A DNA stretch of 58,483 bases from DASVRZ01 sp038228695 (GTDB taxonomy: Bacteria > Verrucomicrobiota > Verrucomicrobiia > Chthoniobacterales > DASVRZ01). The notes under the pieces are model-generated. The model saw only the letters and a program-made list of their open reading frames with translations, had not been told where the DNA came from and did not search any database. The stretch is taken from NCBI GenBank assembly GCA_038228695.1, contig JBBRPA010000019.1, forward strand, positions 1-58,483, given 5' to 3'. Shown here piece after piece: positions 42,888 to 51,992 of the stretch; positions within the stretch are counted from its first letter, which is position 1, and every line of letters starts with the position of its first letter. The translations under genes were made by a program, and so were the position numbers.

Positions 42888-43889
42888 TTAGACTAACAAC
42901 TCCGCAATTTGCACAGCGTTTAAAGCAGCACCCTTCAGAATCTGGTCGCCGCTCACCCAGAAGGCGAGGCCGTTGTCCAACGCGCAATCGATCCGCAAGC
43001 GGCCGACTTCGCAATCGTCTTGGCCTGCGGTAAAAATCGGCATGGGATATTTCTGGTTGGCGGGATCGTCGTTCACTTTCAATCCCGGAGCCTGCAGGAG
43101 AGCGGCGCGGGCTTTTTCGAGAGAAACCGGACGCTCAAATTCTGCACTGACCGCGACCGAGTGCGCACGATACACCGGCACACGAACGCAGGTGACCGAC
43201 GCGCGGAAATTCGGATGATGGAGAATGCGGCGACCCTCGTTTTGCATTTTCATTTCCTCCTTGGTGTAGCCGTCCTCGAGAAATGAATCAACCTGCGGAA
43301 GGGCGTTGAAAGCGATCTGATATGGATAAACCTGCCGAGGAATTTCCGTGCCGGCGACGATCGCCTTAACCTGATTTTCTAGCTCAATGATCGCAGCCGC
43401 GCCGGTGCCCGAGACGGCCTGATAGCTAGATGCCCAGACACGGGTGACGCCGAAGGCTTCGTGCAACGGATGAAGCGCCATCAGGGTGACCGCCGTGGTG
43501 CAATTCGGGTTTGCAATGATGCCTCGGTGTTGGGCGGCATCGGCTCCGTTAATCTCGGGAATGATAAGCGGAACGTTCGGATCCATCCGAAACGCGGAGG
43601 AATTATCGACGACGACCGCGTCGGCAGCGACGGCGTGCGGCGCGAATTGTTTCGAGATACCGCCGCCAGCGGAAAAAAGCGCGATGTCCACACCGGCGAA
43701 GGACGATTCGGTTAGTTCCTGAACGACAAGCGGCTCGCCACGGAAGGTGAGCGTTTTTCCGGCGGAACGGGCCGAGGCCAGCAAGGTTAGCTTTCCGACG
43801 GGAAAGTTACGACGCTCCAAGACGCGGATCATCTCCACGCCGACGGCACCGGTCGCTCCGGCAATGGCTACATGATAGGATTTACTCAT
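42888..43889 (-). CDS. asd: Aspartate-semialdehyde dehydrogenase
   Basis: From the ATG at 43889 the protein has 333 residues: VAIAGATGAVGVEMI (NADP site) at the start, the catalytic Cys in ANPNCTTAV near residue 130, QAVSGTGAAAIIELENQ and the substrate-binding VRVPVYRAHS. It makes aspartate semialdehyde, the branch point to diaminopimelate, lysine, threonine and methionine. This supplies the DAP that MurE needs. The longer upstream frame is not used, because the Rossmann motif should begin near residue 5. Confidence 0.95.
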   Translation of the reverse strand: MSKSYHVAIAGATGAVGVEMIRVLERRNFPVGKLTLLASARSAGKTLTFRGEPLVVQELTESSFAGVDIALFSAGGGISKQFAPHAVAADAVVVDNSSAFRMDPNVPLIIPEINGADAAQHRGIIANPNCTTAVTLMALHPLHEAFGVTRVWASSYQAVSGTGAAAIIELENQVKAIVAGTEIPRQVYPYQIAFNALPQVDSFLEDGYTKEEMKMQNEGRRILHHPNFRASVTCVRVPVYRAHSVAVSAEFERPVSLEKARAALLQAPGLKVNDDPANQKYPMPIFTAGQDDCEVGRLRIDCALDNGLAFWVSGDQILKGAALNAVQIAELLV

Positions 43890-44002
43890 AAAACAGGACC
43901 GGCAAAATAAGGTGGAAAGCGGACCACGCAAAGAGGAATCTTGCAACGGAGCAATCCTTATTTCCGTTGCCTCCGGGCGGCGGGATGAATAGTTGTTTGT
44001 GA

Positions 44003-44449
44003 GTGAATATCGCGATCGACCTTTCCTGCCAGCGACTCACTTTACAGGACGGCGACCGGAGGATTTTCGCCTGCGCCATCTCCAGCGCGCTGGCCGGCCC
44101 GGGCACGGAACCGGGCTCGCTCCGGACTCCGACCGGACGCTTTGTCATCGCAGAAACAATCGGCGCGGGCGCACCTCCCGGCACGGTCTTTCGCAGTCGC
44201 CACCCCACCGGAGAGTCTTGCAGCCCACGATCGCCCGACGATCAGATCACCACTCGCATTCTCTGGCTTGACGGTTGCGATCCGGCGAATGCCAACACGC
44301 GAAGCCGTTACATTTACCTGCATGGAACGAACCACGAAGCTCGCCTCGGCCTGCCCGTCAGCCACGGTTGCATCCGGCTTGGTAACACCGCCATCGCCGA
44401 TCTCTTCGACCTCGTCCAACCCGGCACGGAGGTCACGATCAATCCTTAA
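44003..44449 (+). CDS. L,D-transpeptidase (YkuD) without signal peptide
   Basis: The 148-residue protein starts at a GTG. The YkuD catalytic signature is complete: YLHGTNHE near residue 107 and SHGCIRLGN with Cys123 (120-128). These enzymes crosslink diaminopimelate residues or attach lipoproteins to peptidoglycan. No signal peptide or membrane helix is visible, because the first residues begin the beta fold directly. Either export uses an alternative route or the true start lies further upstream. It is divergent from asd with about 110 bases between. Confidence 0.82.
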   Translation: MNIAIDLSCQRLTLQDGDRRIFACAISSALAGPGTEPGSLRTPTGRFVIAETIGAGAPPGTVFRSRHPTGESCSPRSPDDQITTRILWLDGCDPANANTRSRYIYLHGTNHEARLGLPVSHGCIRLGNTAIADLFDLVQPGTEVTINP

Positions 44450-44453
44450 AAAA

Positions 44454-44477
44454 ACCTAGCCCTTGGGTTTCCTAGGT
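44454..44477 (+). other. Short inverted repeat after the YkuD gene
   Basis: ACCTAG (44454-44459) pairs with CTAGGT (44472-44477), and an inner CCC/GGG could extend the stem. There is no T tract. It could be a weak terminator or chance. The rest of the 44450-44581 gap shows nothing I can name. Confidence 0.25.
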
Positions 44478-44581
44478 GCCCTCAGGTAAATCTTCATCGC
44501 ACCGAGCCGCTCGATTCCCCTCGAAACACCACCTTCCAAGGGGGCGAATTCCTAGCTAACACCCAACATTCACCACACCCA

Positions 44582-45508
44582 TCACTTGCCCGCCGGGCGC
44601 AGCCAGAGCGTGAGCGTACTGTAATCAATCACCGCACCATGCCGTCCGAGAAGATCGCAACCGAGGATGCCCAATTCATCGAATTCACTGGATCGCTCGA
44701 GCAGCGGATCATTCGTCGCACTGACTGCGAAGGGAATGGGCACGCCGCCGACGCTCAGACGATGCTCGGACGGTTGCACCCGCGAGAGCGTGGTCGCGTA
44801 GCCGTTGAGCCCGCGCTGGCGCATTTTCGTTTTCTCGGACGGCACTCCGAACAACTCAATTTTTTTCTGCCGGAAAATCGTCGTGAACGCCCCCGTATCG
44901 ACGAGCATTTTGAAGGCAAACTTCCGCAGTTTGCACGGCGCATAATAGACTCCCCTGCGCTGCTCGAGCCGAATTGCCACGTAACCCAGCGGCTCGAGCA
45001 CTCGCGCGAGATCCACCCCCGCGTGCGGATCCGTCTTAAAATAAATCCGCCCGCTGGCGCAGTTGACGATCGCCTCAAAACGCCGAAGCAGGTCCGAACC
45101 AAATAATCCCCGGAGCGGTTCGTTCCCGTAATCCCCGAAGTGGACCCCGGCTGGCAGCACCGTCATCGGCAACGGGCCAAATCGCATTCCGCCGGCTTTC
45201 AAATCCGGCAGCCAGACGACATCGGCCTTGCGCCCATTCATCATTTTCGTCCGGGCGATGCCCGACTCGCGCCCCGGTGGACCCAATTTCCAATCGCGCA
45301 CCGCGCTCCGGTCGATCGAGCTAAGGGCGGCCCCGGTATCGAGCAGAAATGTGGCGGGTCGGTCCGCGATCGTGGCCGTCAGCGCCAGTCGATTGGCTCC
45401 ACCGAAGCGAAGGGGCACGGACTCGTAGCCCGGAAGCGACGGACCCTCTGCCCGCGCCAACGCGCCCAGATACCCCATCAAGACAATCGTAAGTAACCAG
45501 CCGCGCAT
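44582..45508 (-). CDS. Exported two-domain retropepsin-like aspartic protease
   Basis: The 308-residue protein has a signal peptide (MRGWLLTIVLMG, cleavage near ARA/E at about 20). Two retropepsin-like domains follow. Asp57 in LLDTGAALSS lies in the first, Asp204 in LVDTGAFTTI in the second, and both retain the DTGA motif. Retropepsins are usually homodimers with one DTG each. Here both halves are in one chain, so an intramolecular active site is possible. LGILGCDLLGRHG near the C-terminus is the second-domain hydrophobic-hydrophobic-Gly strand. The start at 45508 is chosen for the signal peptide. The substrate is unknown. Confidence 0.85.
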   Translation of the reverse strand: MRGWLLTIVLMGYLGALARAEGPSLPGYESVPLRFGGANRLALTATIADRPATFLLDTGAALSSIDRSAVRDWKLGPPGRESGIARTKMMNGRKADVVWLPDLKAGGMRFGPLPMTVLPAGVHFGDYGNEPLRGLFGSDLLRRFEAIVNCASGRIYFKTDPHAGVDLARVLEPLGYVAIRLEQRRGVYYAPCKLRKFAFKMLVDTGAFTTIFRQKKIELFGVPSEKTKMRQRGLNGYATTLSRVQPSEHRLSVGGVPIPFAVSATNDPLLERSSEFDELGILGCDLLGRHGAVIDYSTLTLWLRPAGK

Positions 45509-45636
45509 GAAGTTCCTTATCCGGCTCGGAGCATCTTTTGTCGAGTGACATTCGGTTGCCAAAAACGTCCGCACCTTGCATTTCCGCTTGAGACTTCCCC
45601 CGGTGTGCCCCACCTTGCGGTCCCAAATTTCCTGCC

Positions 45637-46710
45637 ATGTCACACGTCAAACTCTACATCCCCGGTCCCGTCGAAGTGTCGGCCAAAACCGCCGCCGCCT
45701 TCACTCTGCCAATGATCGGCCATCGCAGCGCCGATTTCAAAGCACTCTACGAGTCGATCCACCCGCGTTTGCAGACGCTTTTCGGCACCACGCAACCCGT
45801 GCTGCTTTCCACTTCCTCCGCCTGGGGCGTGATGGAAGGTGCGATTCGCAACCTCGTTAAAAAACGCGTGCTTAATTGCATGAACGGCGCGTTTTCCGAC
45901 AAATGGCTCGACGTCTCAAAGCGCTGCGGCAAGGAAGCCGACGGTCTGCAAATGCCTTGGGGCACACCGATTCTGCCCGCAGCCCTCGATGAGAAACTGG
46001 CCACCGGCGCTTATGACGCGGTCACGATCATCCACAACGAGACCTCGACTGGCGTGCTTAATCCATTGCGCGAACTCTGCGCAGTGGTCGCGAAATATCC
46101 CGAAGTCTTGCTGATCGTGGACACGGTCTCGTCGTTTTCCGTGGTGCCGATCCCGATGGACGAATGGGGCATCGATGTGTTGCTTACGGGCAGTCAAAAG
46201 GCGCTCGCTTTGCCTCCGGGGCTGGCGTTGTTTGCGGTCAGCGAACGGGCTTACGCGAGGGCCGAGACGATGAAAGATCGCGGGTATTATTTCGACTTCA
46301 TTGAATTCAAGAAAAACGCCGCGGAATTCATGACGCCGAGCACCCCGAGCATCGGTCACATTTATGCATTGCGCTCGAAACTGGACGACATTTTTGCCGA
46401 GGGCATCGAGTTGCGGCACGCACGGCACGCTCAACTCAACGACATGGTCCACGGCTGGGTGCGGGAGAACGGCTTTGAGTTTTTTGCCCCAGAAGGTTAC
46501 CGCTCAAAATCGCTCACCTGCGTGAAAAACAACCTAGAGATCGACGTTGCCGGTTGGATCAAGCGGACGAAGGCGAAACACAGCTTCGTCTTCGACGGCG
46601 GCTACGGAAAAATCAAAGGCACCACTTTCCGCGTCTCAAACATGGGCGACGAAACGGTGGAATCGATCCAAACCGTGCTCGACGGCCTGAGCGACACGCT
46701 CAAGGGCTAA
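45637..46710 (+). CDS. Class V aminotransferase (serine-pyruvate/alanine-glyoxylate type)
   Basis: This is a 357-residue PLP enzyme. LYIPGPVEVS at the N-terminus, MIGHRSADFKALY, the LSTSSAWGVMEGA segment, HNETSTGVLNP, VDTVSSF and the PLP lysine in TGSQKALALPPG are the signature of the serine-pyruvate/alanine-glyoxylate/2-aminoethylphosphonate group. Likely substrates are serine, alanine or glyoxylate. A role in serine synthesis or photorespiratory-type metabolism is possible. The next gene is lspA, 19 bases on, with no known link. Confidence 0.9.
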   Translation: MSHVKLYIPGPVEVSAKTAAAFTLPMIGHRSADFKALYESIHPRLQTLFGTTQPVLLSTSSAWGVMEGAIRNLVKKRVLNCMNGAFSDKWLDVSKRCGKEADGLQMPWGTPILPAALDEKLATGAYDAVTIIHNETSTGVLNPLRELCAVVAKYPEVLLIVDTVSSFSVVPIPMDEWGIDVLLTGSQKALALPPGLALFAVSERAYARAETMKDRGYYFDFIEFKKNAAEFMTPSTPSIGHIYALRSKLDDIFAEGIELRHARHAQLNDMVHGWVRENGFEFFAPEGYRSKSLTCVKNNLEIDVAGWIKRTKAKHSFVFDGGYGKIKGTTFRVSNMGDETVESIQTVLDGLSDTLKG

Positions 46711-46729
46711 TCGGCTCTCGGGACGTTGT

Positions 46730-47197
46730 ATGAAATACGTCTTCGGATTGCTCCTGCCGCTTTACGGGCTCGACCAACTAACCAAACTCTGGATTAGCCA
46801 GCGATTGCCTTTTGGTTTCGAGGAACCGGTCGTCCCGGGTTTTTTCTATCTGGTGCATTGGGGCAATACGGGCGCAGCGTTCAGCATGTTCCAAGGCCAG
46901 GGCTGGTTTTTCATCATTCTCGCCATCGCAGCGATCATCACCATGTCTTGGATGGCCTGGCGCGGCCACGTCCGCGACCGCTCGTCGCGCATCGCCTTCT
47001 CGCTGCTCGGGGCGGGCATTCTCGGGAACGTCACCGATCGGTTGCTCCACGGGCATGTAATTGATTTCCTGCTTTTTTACCTGCACGTGCCGTTCGCCAA
47101 CCCGTGGCCCGCCTTTAACGTAGCCGACAGTTGCATTTGCGTCGCTGCCGGGTTGCTCATCTGGCAATCCTTTCGGGCCAGTGAAAAATCTGCCTAA
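46730..47197 (+). CDS. lspA: Lipoprotein signal peptidase LspA
   Basis: The 155-residue inner-membrane protein has four helices. NTGAAFSMF, GNVTDRLLHGHVIDFL and FNVADS contain the two catalytic Asp residues. It removes lipoprotein signal peptides after lipidation. Likely clients in this window are the sugar-binding lipoprotein at 1767 and the small lipoprotein at 56254. Confidence 0.95.
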   Translation: MKYVFGLLLPLYGLDQLTKLWISQRLPFGFEEPVVPGFFYLVHWGNTGAAFSMFQGQGWFFIILAIAAIITMSWMAWRGHVRDRSSRIAFSLLGAGILGNVTDRLLHGHVIDFLLFYLHVPFANPWPAFNVADSCICVAAGLLIWQSFRASEKSA

Positions 47198-47239
47198 AAA
47201 AATCTGAACAACCGAGACGAAGGCTCGTCAGATGTTTTT

Positions 47240-47683
47240 ATGAAAAACATCGTTTATCTCACCCTCGCACTCACCCTCACCACCGGTCTGGTCCGCGCTG
47301 CGGACCCTGTTCCCGCCGCCAGTCCGGCTGCCGAAAAGTCTGCAGCACCCGCCAAGGCCAGCAAACCCGGCCCCTTCAAGGGAACCGCGTCGGCCGTGGA
47401 CGCCACCGCTGGCACGTTCACGATCACGAACAAAGATAAAACCAAGGTAAAGACCTACACCCTCGCCGGCACGGCGAAAGTGACCAAGGAGGGCAAAGAT
47501 GCCACGCTCGCGGAAATGAAGGTGGGCGATCCGGTGCGGGGCATGGCCTTAAAAGTGGCGACCGACAAATATGAGGTCAGCACGCTTAAGTTTGGCCCGA
47601 AGACCGCTGAGGAACTCGCCGCCGATAAGGTGAAAAAGGACAAAAAGGCGAGCACTAAGAAAGAAGGAGCCGCTACGGAATAA
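47240..47683 (+). CDS. Small exported Ala/Lys-rich protein
   Basis: The 147-residue protein has a signal peptide ending in VRAAD near residue 22, an Ala/Pro/Lys-rich stretch to about residue 50, then a compact beta domain (FKGTASAVDATAGTFTI to KYEVSTLKFG) resembling small OB-like/DUF5666 folds. A Lys/Ala-rich tail follows. I do not recognise a function. It is followed by a strong terminator. Confidence 0.68.
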   Translation: MKNIVYLTLALTLTTGLVRAADPVPAASPAAEKSAAPAKASKPGPFKGTASAVDATAGTFTITNKDKTKVKTYTLAGTAKVTKEGKDATLAEMKVGDPVRGMALKVATDKYEVSTLKFGPKTAEELAADKVKKDKKASTKKEGAATE

Positions 47684-47708
47684 CCTCCGCCTCCGTTTTC
47701 CAATCTCA

Positions 47709-47749
47709 CAGGCACCGCGGAGAAATCCTTCGCGGTGCCTGCTTTTTTT
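47709..47749 (+). terminator. Rho-independent terminator
   Basis: An 11-bp stem (47709-47719 with 47731-47741) has an 11-base loop and is followed by seven T (47743-47749). It lies 26 bases after the preceding stop. Confidence 0.92.
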
Positions 47750-47765
47750 CTGCTAGTTTCCCCGA

Positions 47766-49118
47766 ATGAAATCCACCACGGAGATGGCAGCACGTCGGAT
47801 CGCGGCGCGCTTGCACGAGGCCGGGCATACCGCCTGGTTTGCCGGAGGTTGCGTGCGCGACCGTCTGCGAGGCGTGGAACCGCACGATTTCGATATCGCC
47901 ACCAGCGCGCCCCCGGAGGCGGTCCAGAAATTATTTCCCCGCAACGTGGCGGTGGGGGCGCAGTTTGGGGTCATCGTGGTGATGGAGGGGCCGCATGCGT
48001 TCGAGGTGGCGACTTTCCGTTCCGACGAGGCTTATCTCGATGGGCGGCGACCGACCGCGGTGCGCTTCACCGGACCGGAGGAGGATGCGGCGCGGCGGGA
48101 CTTTACGATTAACGCAATGTTTTACGATCCGGTCCGCGAGGAGGTGGTCGATTACGTCGGTGGCCGGGCCGATCTGGAGAAGAAAATCCTGCGGGCGGTG
48201 GGCCACGCAGCGGATCGTTTTGCCGAGGACAAATTGCGTATGCTCCGAGCGGTGCGATTTGCGACCACGCTCAATTTCGAGATCGAGCCGGCCACGTGGG
48301 CGGCGATGTGCGCCTCAGCGAGCGAGATCGGAGTGGTTAGTGCGGAGCGGATTCGCGATGAATTGATGAAAACATTCCGCTCACCCAGCCGCGTGCGTGG
48401 GCTGGACCTGCTTGACGGGAGCGGTCTGCTGCCGGTCGTCCTGCCCGAGGTGGCGGCGTTGCACGGTTGCGAACAGCCCCCACAATTTCATCCCGAGGGC
48501 GATGTGTTTATCCACACCCGACTGATGCTCGGAATGCTAGCCTCCGACGCGGCAGATTCGCTAATTTTGTCCGTTCTCTTTCACGACATCGGCAAACCCG
48601 GGACTTTTTCGTTCGACCCGGCGGAGGGCCGCATCCGTTTCAGTGGTCACGATACGCTTGGGGCGCAGATGACGCTCGAACTGATGCAGCGACTGCGTTT
48701 TTCCAACGGGGAAATCGAGCGCGTGGTCGCCGCAGTGGCCAATCACATGGTTTTCAAGGACGTAACGAAAATGCGGGTGGCGAAGTTGAAGCGCTTCATG
48801 GCGCGGCCGGATTTCGATCAGGAAATCGAGTTGCACCGGGTGGATTGCGCGGGCAGTCACGGCGACCTTGGAAACGTGACGTTTCTTCAGGCGAAAGCGG
48901 AGGAGTTTGCGAGCGAGCCGTTGATTCCGCCGCCGCTGATCACGGGGAAAGATTTGATCGGGCTCGGGTTAAAACCGGGGCCGCGTTTCAAGGAATTGTT
49001 AGACATTGCCGAAACCGCGCAACTAGAAAACCGGATCGCCACCCGCGACGACGCGCTCGAGTTAGTGAGAGCGGAGATCAATTCGCCGCAACCGGCGGAT
49101 CAATCTCCAAATAACTGA
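47766..49118 (+). CDS. cca: CCA tRNA nucleotidyltransferase
   Basis: This is a 450-residue class II nucleotidyltransferase with FAGGCVRDRLRG, DFDIATSAPPE, RRDFTINAMFYDP and ADRFAEDKLRMLRAVRFATTL in the head and neck. SVLFHDIGKPG marks an HD domain at about 275. It adds or repairs the CCA end of tRNAs. The tRNA at 1455 lacks an encoded CCA, so it needs this activity. The 3' end overlaps the convergent LolA-like gene by 41 bases. Confidence 0.94.
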   Translation: MKSTTEMAARRIAARLHEAGHTAWFAGGCVRDRLRGVEPHDFDIATSAPPEAVQKLFPRNVAVGAQFGVIVVMEGPHAFEVATFRSDEAYLDGRRPTAVRFTGPEEDAARRDFTINAMFYDPVREEVVDYVGGRADLEKKILRAVGHAADRFAEDKLRMLRAVRFATTLNFEIEPATWAAMCASASEIGVVSAERIRDELMKTFRSPSRVRGLDLLDGSGLLPVVLPEVAALHGCEQPPQFHPEGDVFIHTRLMLGMLASDAADSLILSVLFHDIGKPGTFSFDPAEGRIRFSGHDTLGAQMTLELMQRLRFSNGEIERVVAAVANHMVFKDVTKMRVAKLKRFMARPDFDQEIELHRVDCAGSHGDLGNVTFLQAKAEEFASEPLIPPPLITGKDLIGLGLKPGPRFKELLDIAETAQLENRIATRDDALELVRAEINSPQPADQSPNN

Positions 49119-49743
49119 GCATTTTTGCCCCGGGCGTCGGCGCTTTGCTAAGCTGGATTTTCATCGATTTGAGGAAGTAACGTCCCTCGATCGTCTGGGT
49201 CGAGATGACGTCGAACTGTTTGGCGAGGGCGCCGTCCCAATCGAAGGCTTGGGCGCGAATGAAGGCGTTGCTCTGCTGGTTGACCCAGAGTTTGACGAAG
49301 GCGTAGGGCGAGGAGCGGTCGGGCGCGTCGAGGCGAAGTTTCCAGCACGGGAGCGAGCGGAGTTTTTCCGTGCCGAGTTCCTCGATCGAGGTCCAGTAAA
49401 GGAAGCGCAGGGCGAGGTCGTCGTAGGTTAGCACAGAGCCGCGGATGAGATTTTTCGTGGCGGCTGGGGCGGTGATTTTAACGCCTTTATCGCCGAGTGC
49501 GACGGAGACGGTTTCGACCGGATCGCGAAAAGTGTAGGTGGCGGTGCCGTCGTGCTGAGTGAGTTGAAAGGGAACATTCTCTGGGCCCGTGCGAATTTTT
49601 CCGGTGATGGAAACATCCTGCGCGCGAATCATTTCCCGGGCATCGGAAAGGATCTCGGCTCCGGGCCGGGCGAAGACGGATGCGGCAGAAAGGAAAAGGA
49701 GCAGCGCGGTTTTCCGTGCTTGTTTGCATGAGGTTCGGGTCAT
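49078..49743 (-). CDS. LolA-like outer-membrane lipoprotein-sorting protein
   Basis: The 221-residue protein has a signal peptide (ALLLFLSAASVFA/R). The mature part matches the LolA/LppX beta-fold used by exported lipoprotein-carrier-like proteins, with TYTFRDPVETVSV, IRGSVLTYDDLALRFLYW, CWKLRLDAPD and FVKLWVNQQSNAFIRAQAFD. The LolA RxxxxF-type sites are not certain. It is probably a periplasmic lipid or lipoprotein carrier. Its 3' end overlaps cca on the opposite strand. Confidence 0.75.
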   Translation of the reverse strand: MTRTSCKQARKTALLLFLSAASVFARPGAEILSDAREMIRAQDVSITGKIRTGPENVPFQLTQHDGTATYTFRDPVETVSVALGDKGVKITAPAATKNLIRGSVLTYDDLALRFLYWTSIEELGTEKLRSLPCWKLRLDAPDRSSPYAFVKLWVNQQSNAFIRAQAFDWDGALAKQFDVISTQTIEGRYFLKSMKIQLSKAPTPGAKMLSYLEIDPPVAAN

Positions 49744-49768
49744 AGTTTTGCGGGCCGGACGTTTTTTG

Positions 49769-50413
49769 ATGGACCTTCAGTTACTCTATTTATTCAACCG
49801 CACATGGACAAGCCCCGCGCTGGACTGGATCATGGCCGTGGTTTCCTGCACCGAGCTGTGGGTGCCGTTCATGGTTCTGGGCGCTGGGCTCGGACTGATC
49901 TTCGGCGGGTTTCGCGCCCGGGCGTTTTTGCTTTGCGCCGGATTGACGCTGGGAACGATCGACGTCCTGAGCACGAAAACCCTCAAACGCACCGTGGGTC
50001 GTCCGCGCCCCAACGACGTCCGGGCCGATGTGCGGATGGTGGACATAGGGAAGGCGTCGCCTCGGCTTCTCGCGCTGGGCAAGCCGCTTAAAATAAAAAT
50101 GGCCCGTCCCTCGGAGAAACCGGTCGAGGGTAATTCGTTTCCCTCCGCGCACACTGTGAACAACGTCTCGTTCGCGACCATCGCGGCGGTGTTTTTCCGA
50201 CGCCGGGGCTGGCTAGTTTTTTTTCCCGCGCTGCTCGTGGGATATTCGCGGGTTTACGTCGGAGCGCATTACCCGAGTGACGTCCTCGTCTCGATTCCGC
50301 TCGCGATGGGTGAGGCGCTGCTGCTCTTTGTTTGTTGGGAAATGCTCTGGCGACGTCTCGGACCGCGCTGGTTTCCCGAAACGTTTGCCGCGCATCCGTC
50401 GCTGATCACATGA
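49769..50413 (+). CDS. PAP2-family membrane phosphatase
   Basis: From the ATG at 49769 the protein has 214 residues and about five hydrophobic helices. The three PAP2 motifs are KRTVGRPRPND, FPSAHTVNN and SRVYVGAHYPSDV. It removes phosphate from undecaprenyl pyrophosphate or lipid phosphates. Its stop overlaps the GT39 gene (ATGA), which suggests recycling of the carrier released by that enzyme. It is divergent from the LolA-like gene; the starts are 25 bases apart. Confidence 0.92.
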   Translation: MDLQLLYLFNRTWTSPALDWIMAVVSCTELWVPFMVLGAGLGLIFGGFRARAFLLCAGLTLGTIDVLSTKTLKRTVGRPRPNDVRADVRMVDIGKASPRLLALGKPLKIKMARPSEKPVEGNSFPSAHTVNNVSFATIAAVFFRRRGWLVFFPALLVGYSRVYVGAHYPSDVLVSIPLAMGEALLLFVCWEMLWRRLGPRWFPETFAAHPSLIT

Positions 50414-51975
50414 AGTCGCGCCTCTTTCTCATTCTCGCCGTTCTGACCGTTCTGCGGCTGGTAGTTTGCGGACTGTTCGAGTTGTCACCCGACGAGGCTT
50501 ATTACTATCAATGGGCGCAACATCCCGATCTGGCCTATTACTCGAAGGGTCCGGGCGTGGCGATGACGATCCTCGCCTCGACGAAATTGTTTGGCGCGAC
50601 GGAGTTTGGCGTTCGGGCTTTTAGTCCGATTCTGGCGTTGGGCAGTTCGCTTCTCGTCTTCGCGCTGGCCCGGCGGATTTACGACGAACGGACCGGATTT
50701 TGGGCGGCGATTCTCACGCAGTGTCTGCCGATTTTCAACGTCGGCGCCCTGCTCATGACTATCGATCCCCTCTCGATCTTTTTCTGGTTGCTGGCAGTTT
50801 GGAGCTTCTGGCGGGCGCTCGAAAACAGCCCGCGCTGGAGCGGTTGGTGGCTGCTTTCGGGGCTCGCCGTGGGCCTAGGTTCGCTCGCGAAATATACCAA
50901 TCTTGCTGCGCTCGTTTCCATGGCCTTGGTCCTGACGTTAGTCCGCGTCTGGCGGGTCGAATGGCGGCGGCCGGGAATCTACAGCGCGTTGCTCGTTGCG
51001 GGCCTGTGCATGATTCCGCCAGTGCTCTGGAACAATTCCCACAACTGGATCACCCTCACCCACCTCAGCGAACGCGGAAATCTCGAAACCGGGTTCGCGA
51101 TTCACCCGGAGGAGCCGTTCATGTTTCTCGGCGAACATCTCGGGGTCTATTCGCCCTTAATTTTTGCGGCTTTGTTGATCAGCTTCGCCTGTGGTTTGTG
51201 GCATGTTAGCAACCATCGAAAAACGGCCTTCCTGATCGGATTCTCCGCGCCGCTGATTTTTCTCTATTTCGGTCTGTCGATCAAGGAAGCGGGCGAGGCG
51301 AACTGGACCGCGCCGGGGATCGTCACGCTGGCAATTTTTGCCACGCACGACTGGCTGCGCCGCATCCAACGCAAACCGTGGTTTCGCGGCTGGACGATCG
51401 CCGCTCTCGCGCTCGGCGTCTTCATTTCCCTGCTCGCGATGGTCACCGAACCGCTCCGCAGCCTCGGGGTGCGTTGGCCTTATTCCTTGGATGCAGGTGC
51501 CCGGCTCCAGGGTTGGCGCGAAACTGGCCAGACCGTGACCGCTGTCCGCCACGAGATCGAAGCGAAAATTGGCACCCCGGTTTTTCTCATTGCGAACAAA
51601 TACCAAGTCGCCGCCTCGCTTGGTTGGTATCTGCCCGAGAAACCCCTCGCACGCGCCGGGGACACGCCGCTTTACATTCCCGAATCGCAAATGATCCAGA
51701 ATCAATACTCGTTCTGGCCCAGCTACGACACCTTCGACGAGGCCGACGCGCACGAGTTGGACCCCTTCAACACCGAAGAGGCTGGCATCAACCGGTTCAT
51801 GGGCAAAAACGCCCTCTACATCACCGACCGCGCCGAGGGTAAACCGGCCGAGGCGCTCATGCGCGGCTTCGAACGTTGGGAGTATGCGGGAGAAAAAGTG
51901 ATCAGCAAACACGGGCTGCCCATTCGTAAAATCCGCTTTTTCATTTGCTTCAATTACAAGACTCTGCCTCTATAA
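50410..51975 (+). CDS. GT39-family (ArnT/PMT-like) membrane glycosyltransferase
   Basis: The 521-residue protein has about ten membrane helices with the GT-C catalytic Asp-Glu in LSPDEAYYYQWAQHP just after the first helix, as in ArnT and protein mannosyltransferases. It uses a polyprenyl-phosphate sugar donor and transfers the sugar to lipid A, a glycan or a protein outside the membrane. Its start overlaps the PAP2 stop. The GT2 enzyme that probably makes its donor follows 17 bases on. The C-terminal 150 residues form a periplasmic domain. Confidence 0.88.
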   Translation: MKSRLFLILAVLTVLRLVVCGLFELSPDEAYYYQWAQHPDLAYYSKGPGVAMTILASTKLFGATEFGVRAFSPILALGSSLLVFALARRIYDERTGFWAAILTQCLPIFNVGALLMTIDPLSIFFWLLAVWSFWRALENSPRWSGWWLLSGLAVGLGSLAKYTNLAALVSMALVLTLVRVWRVEWRRPGIYSALLVAGLCMIPPVLWNNSHNWITLTHLSERGNLETGFAIHPEEPFMFLGEHLGVYSPLIFAALLISFACGLWHVSNHRKTAFLIGFSAPLIFLYFGLSIKEAGEANWTAPGIVTLAIFATHDWLRRIQRKPWFRGWTIAALALGVFISLLAMVTEPLRSLGVRWPYSLDAGARLQGWRETGQTVTAVRHEIEAKIGTPVFLIANKYQVAASLGWYLPEKPLARAGDTPLYIPESQMIQNQYSFWPSYDTFDEADAHELDPFNTEEAGINRFMGKNALYITDRAEGKPAEALMRGFERWEYAGEKVISKHGLPIRKIRFFICFNYKTLPL

Positions 51976-51992
51976 CTGCCCGCCTATTTTCC

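Noticed and set aside
44454..44477. Terminator after the YkuD gene
   Set aside because: Short stem and no T run; kept only as a low-confidence inverted repeat.
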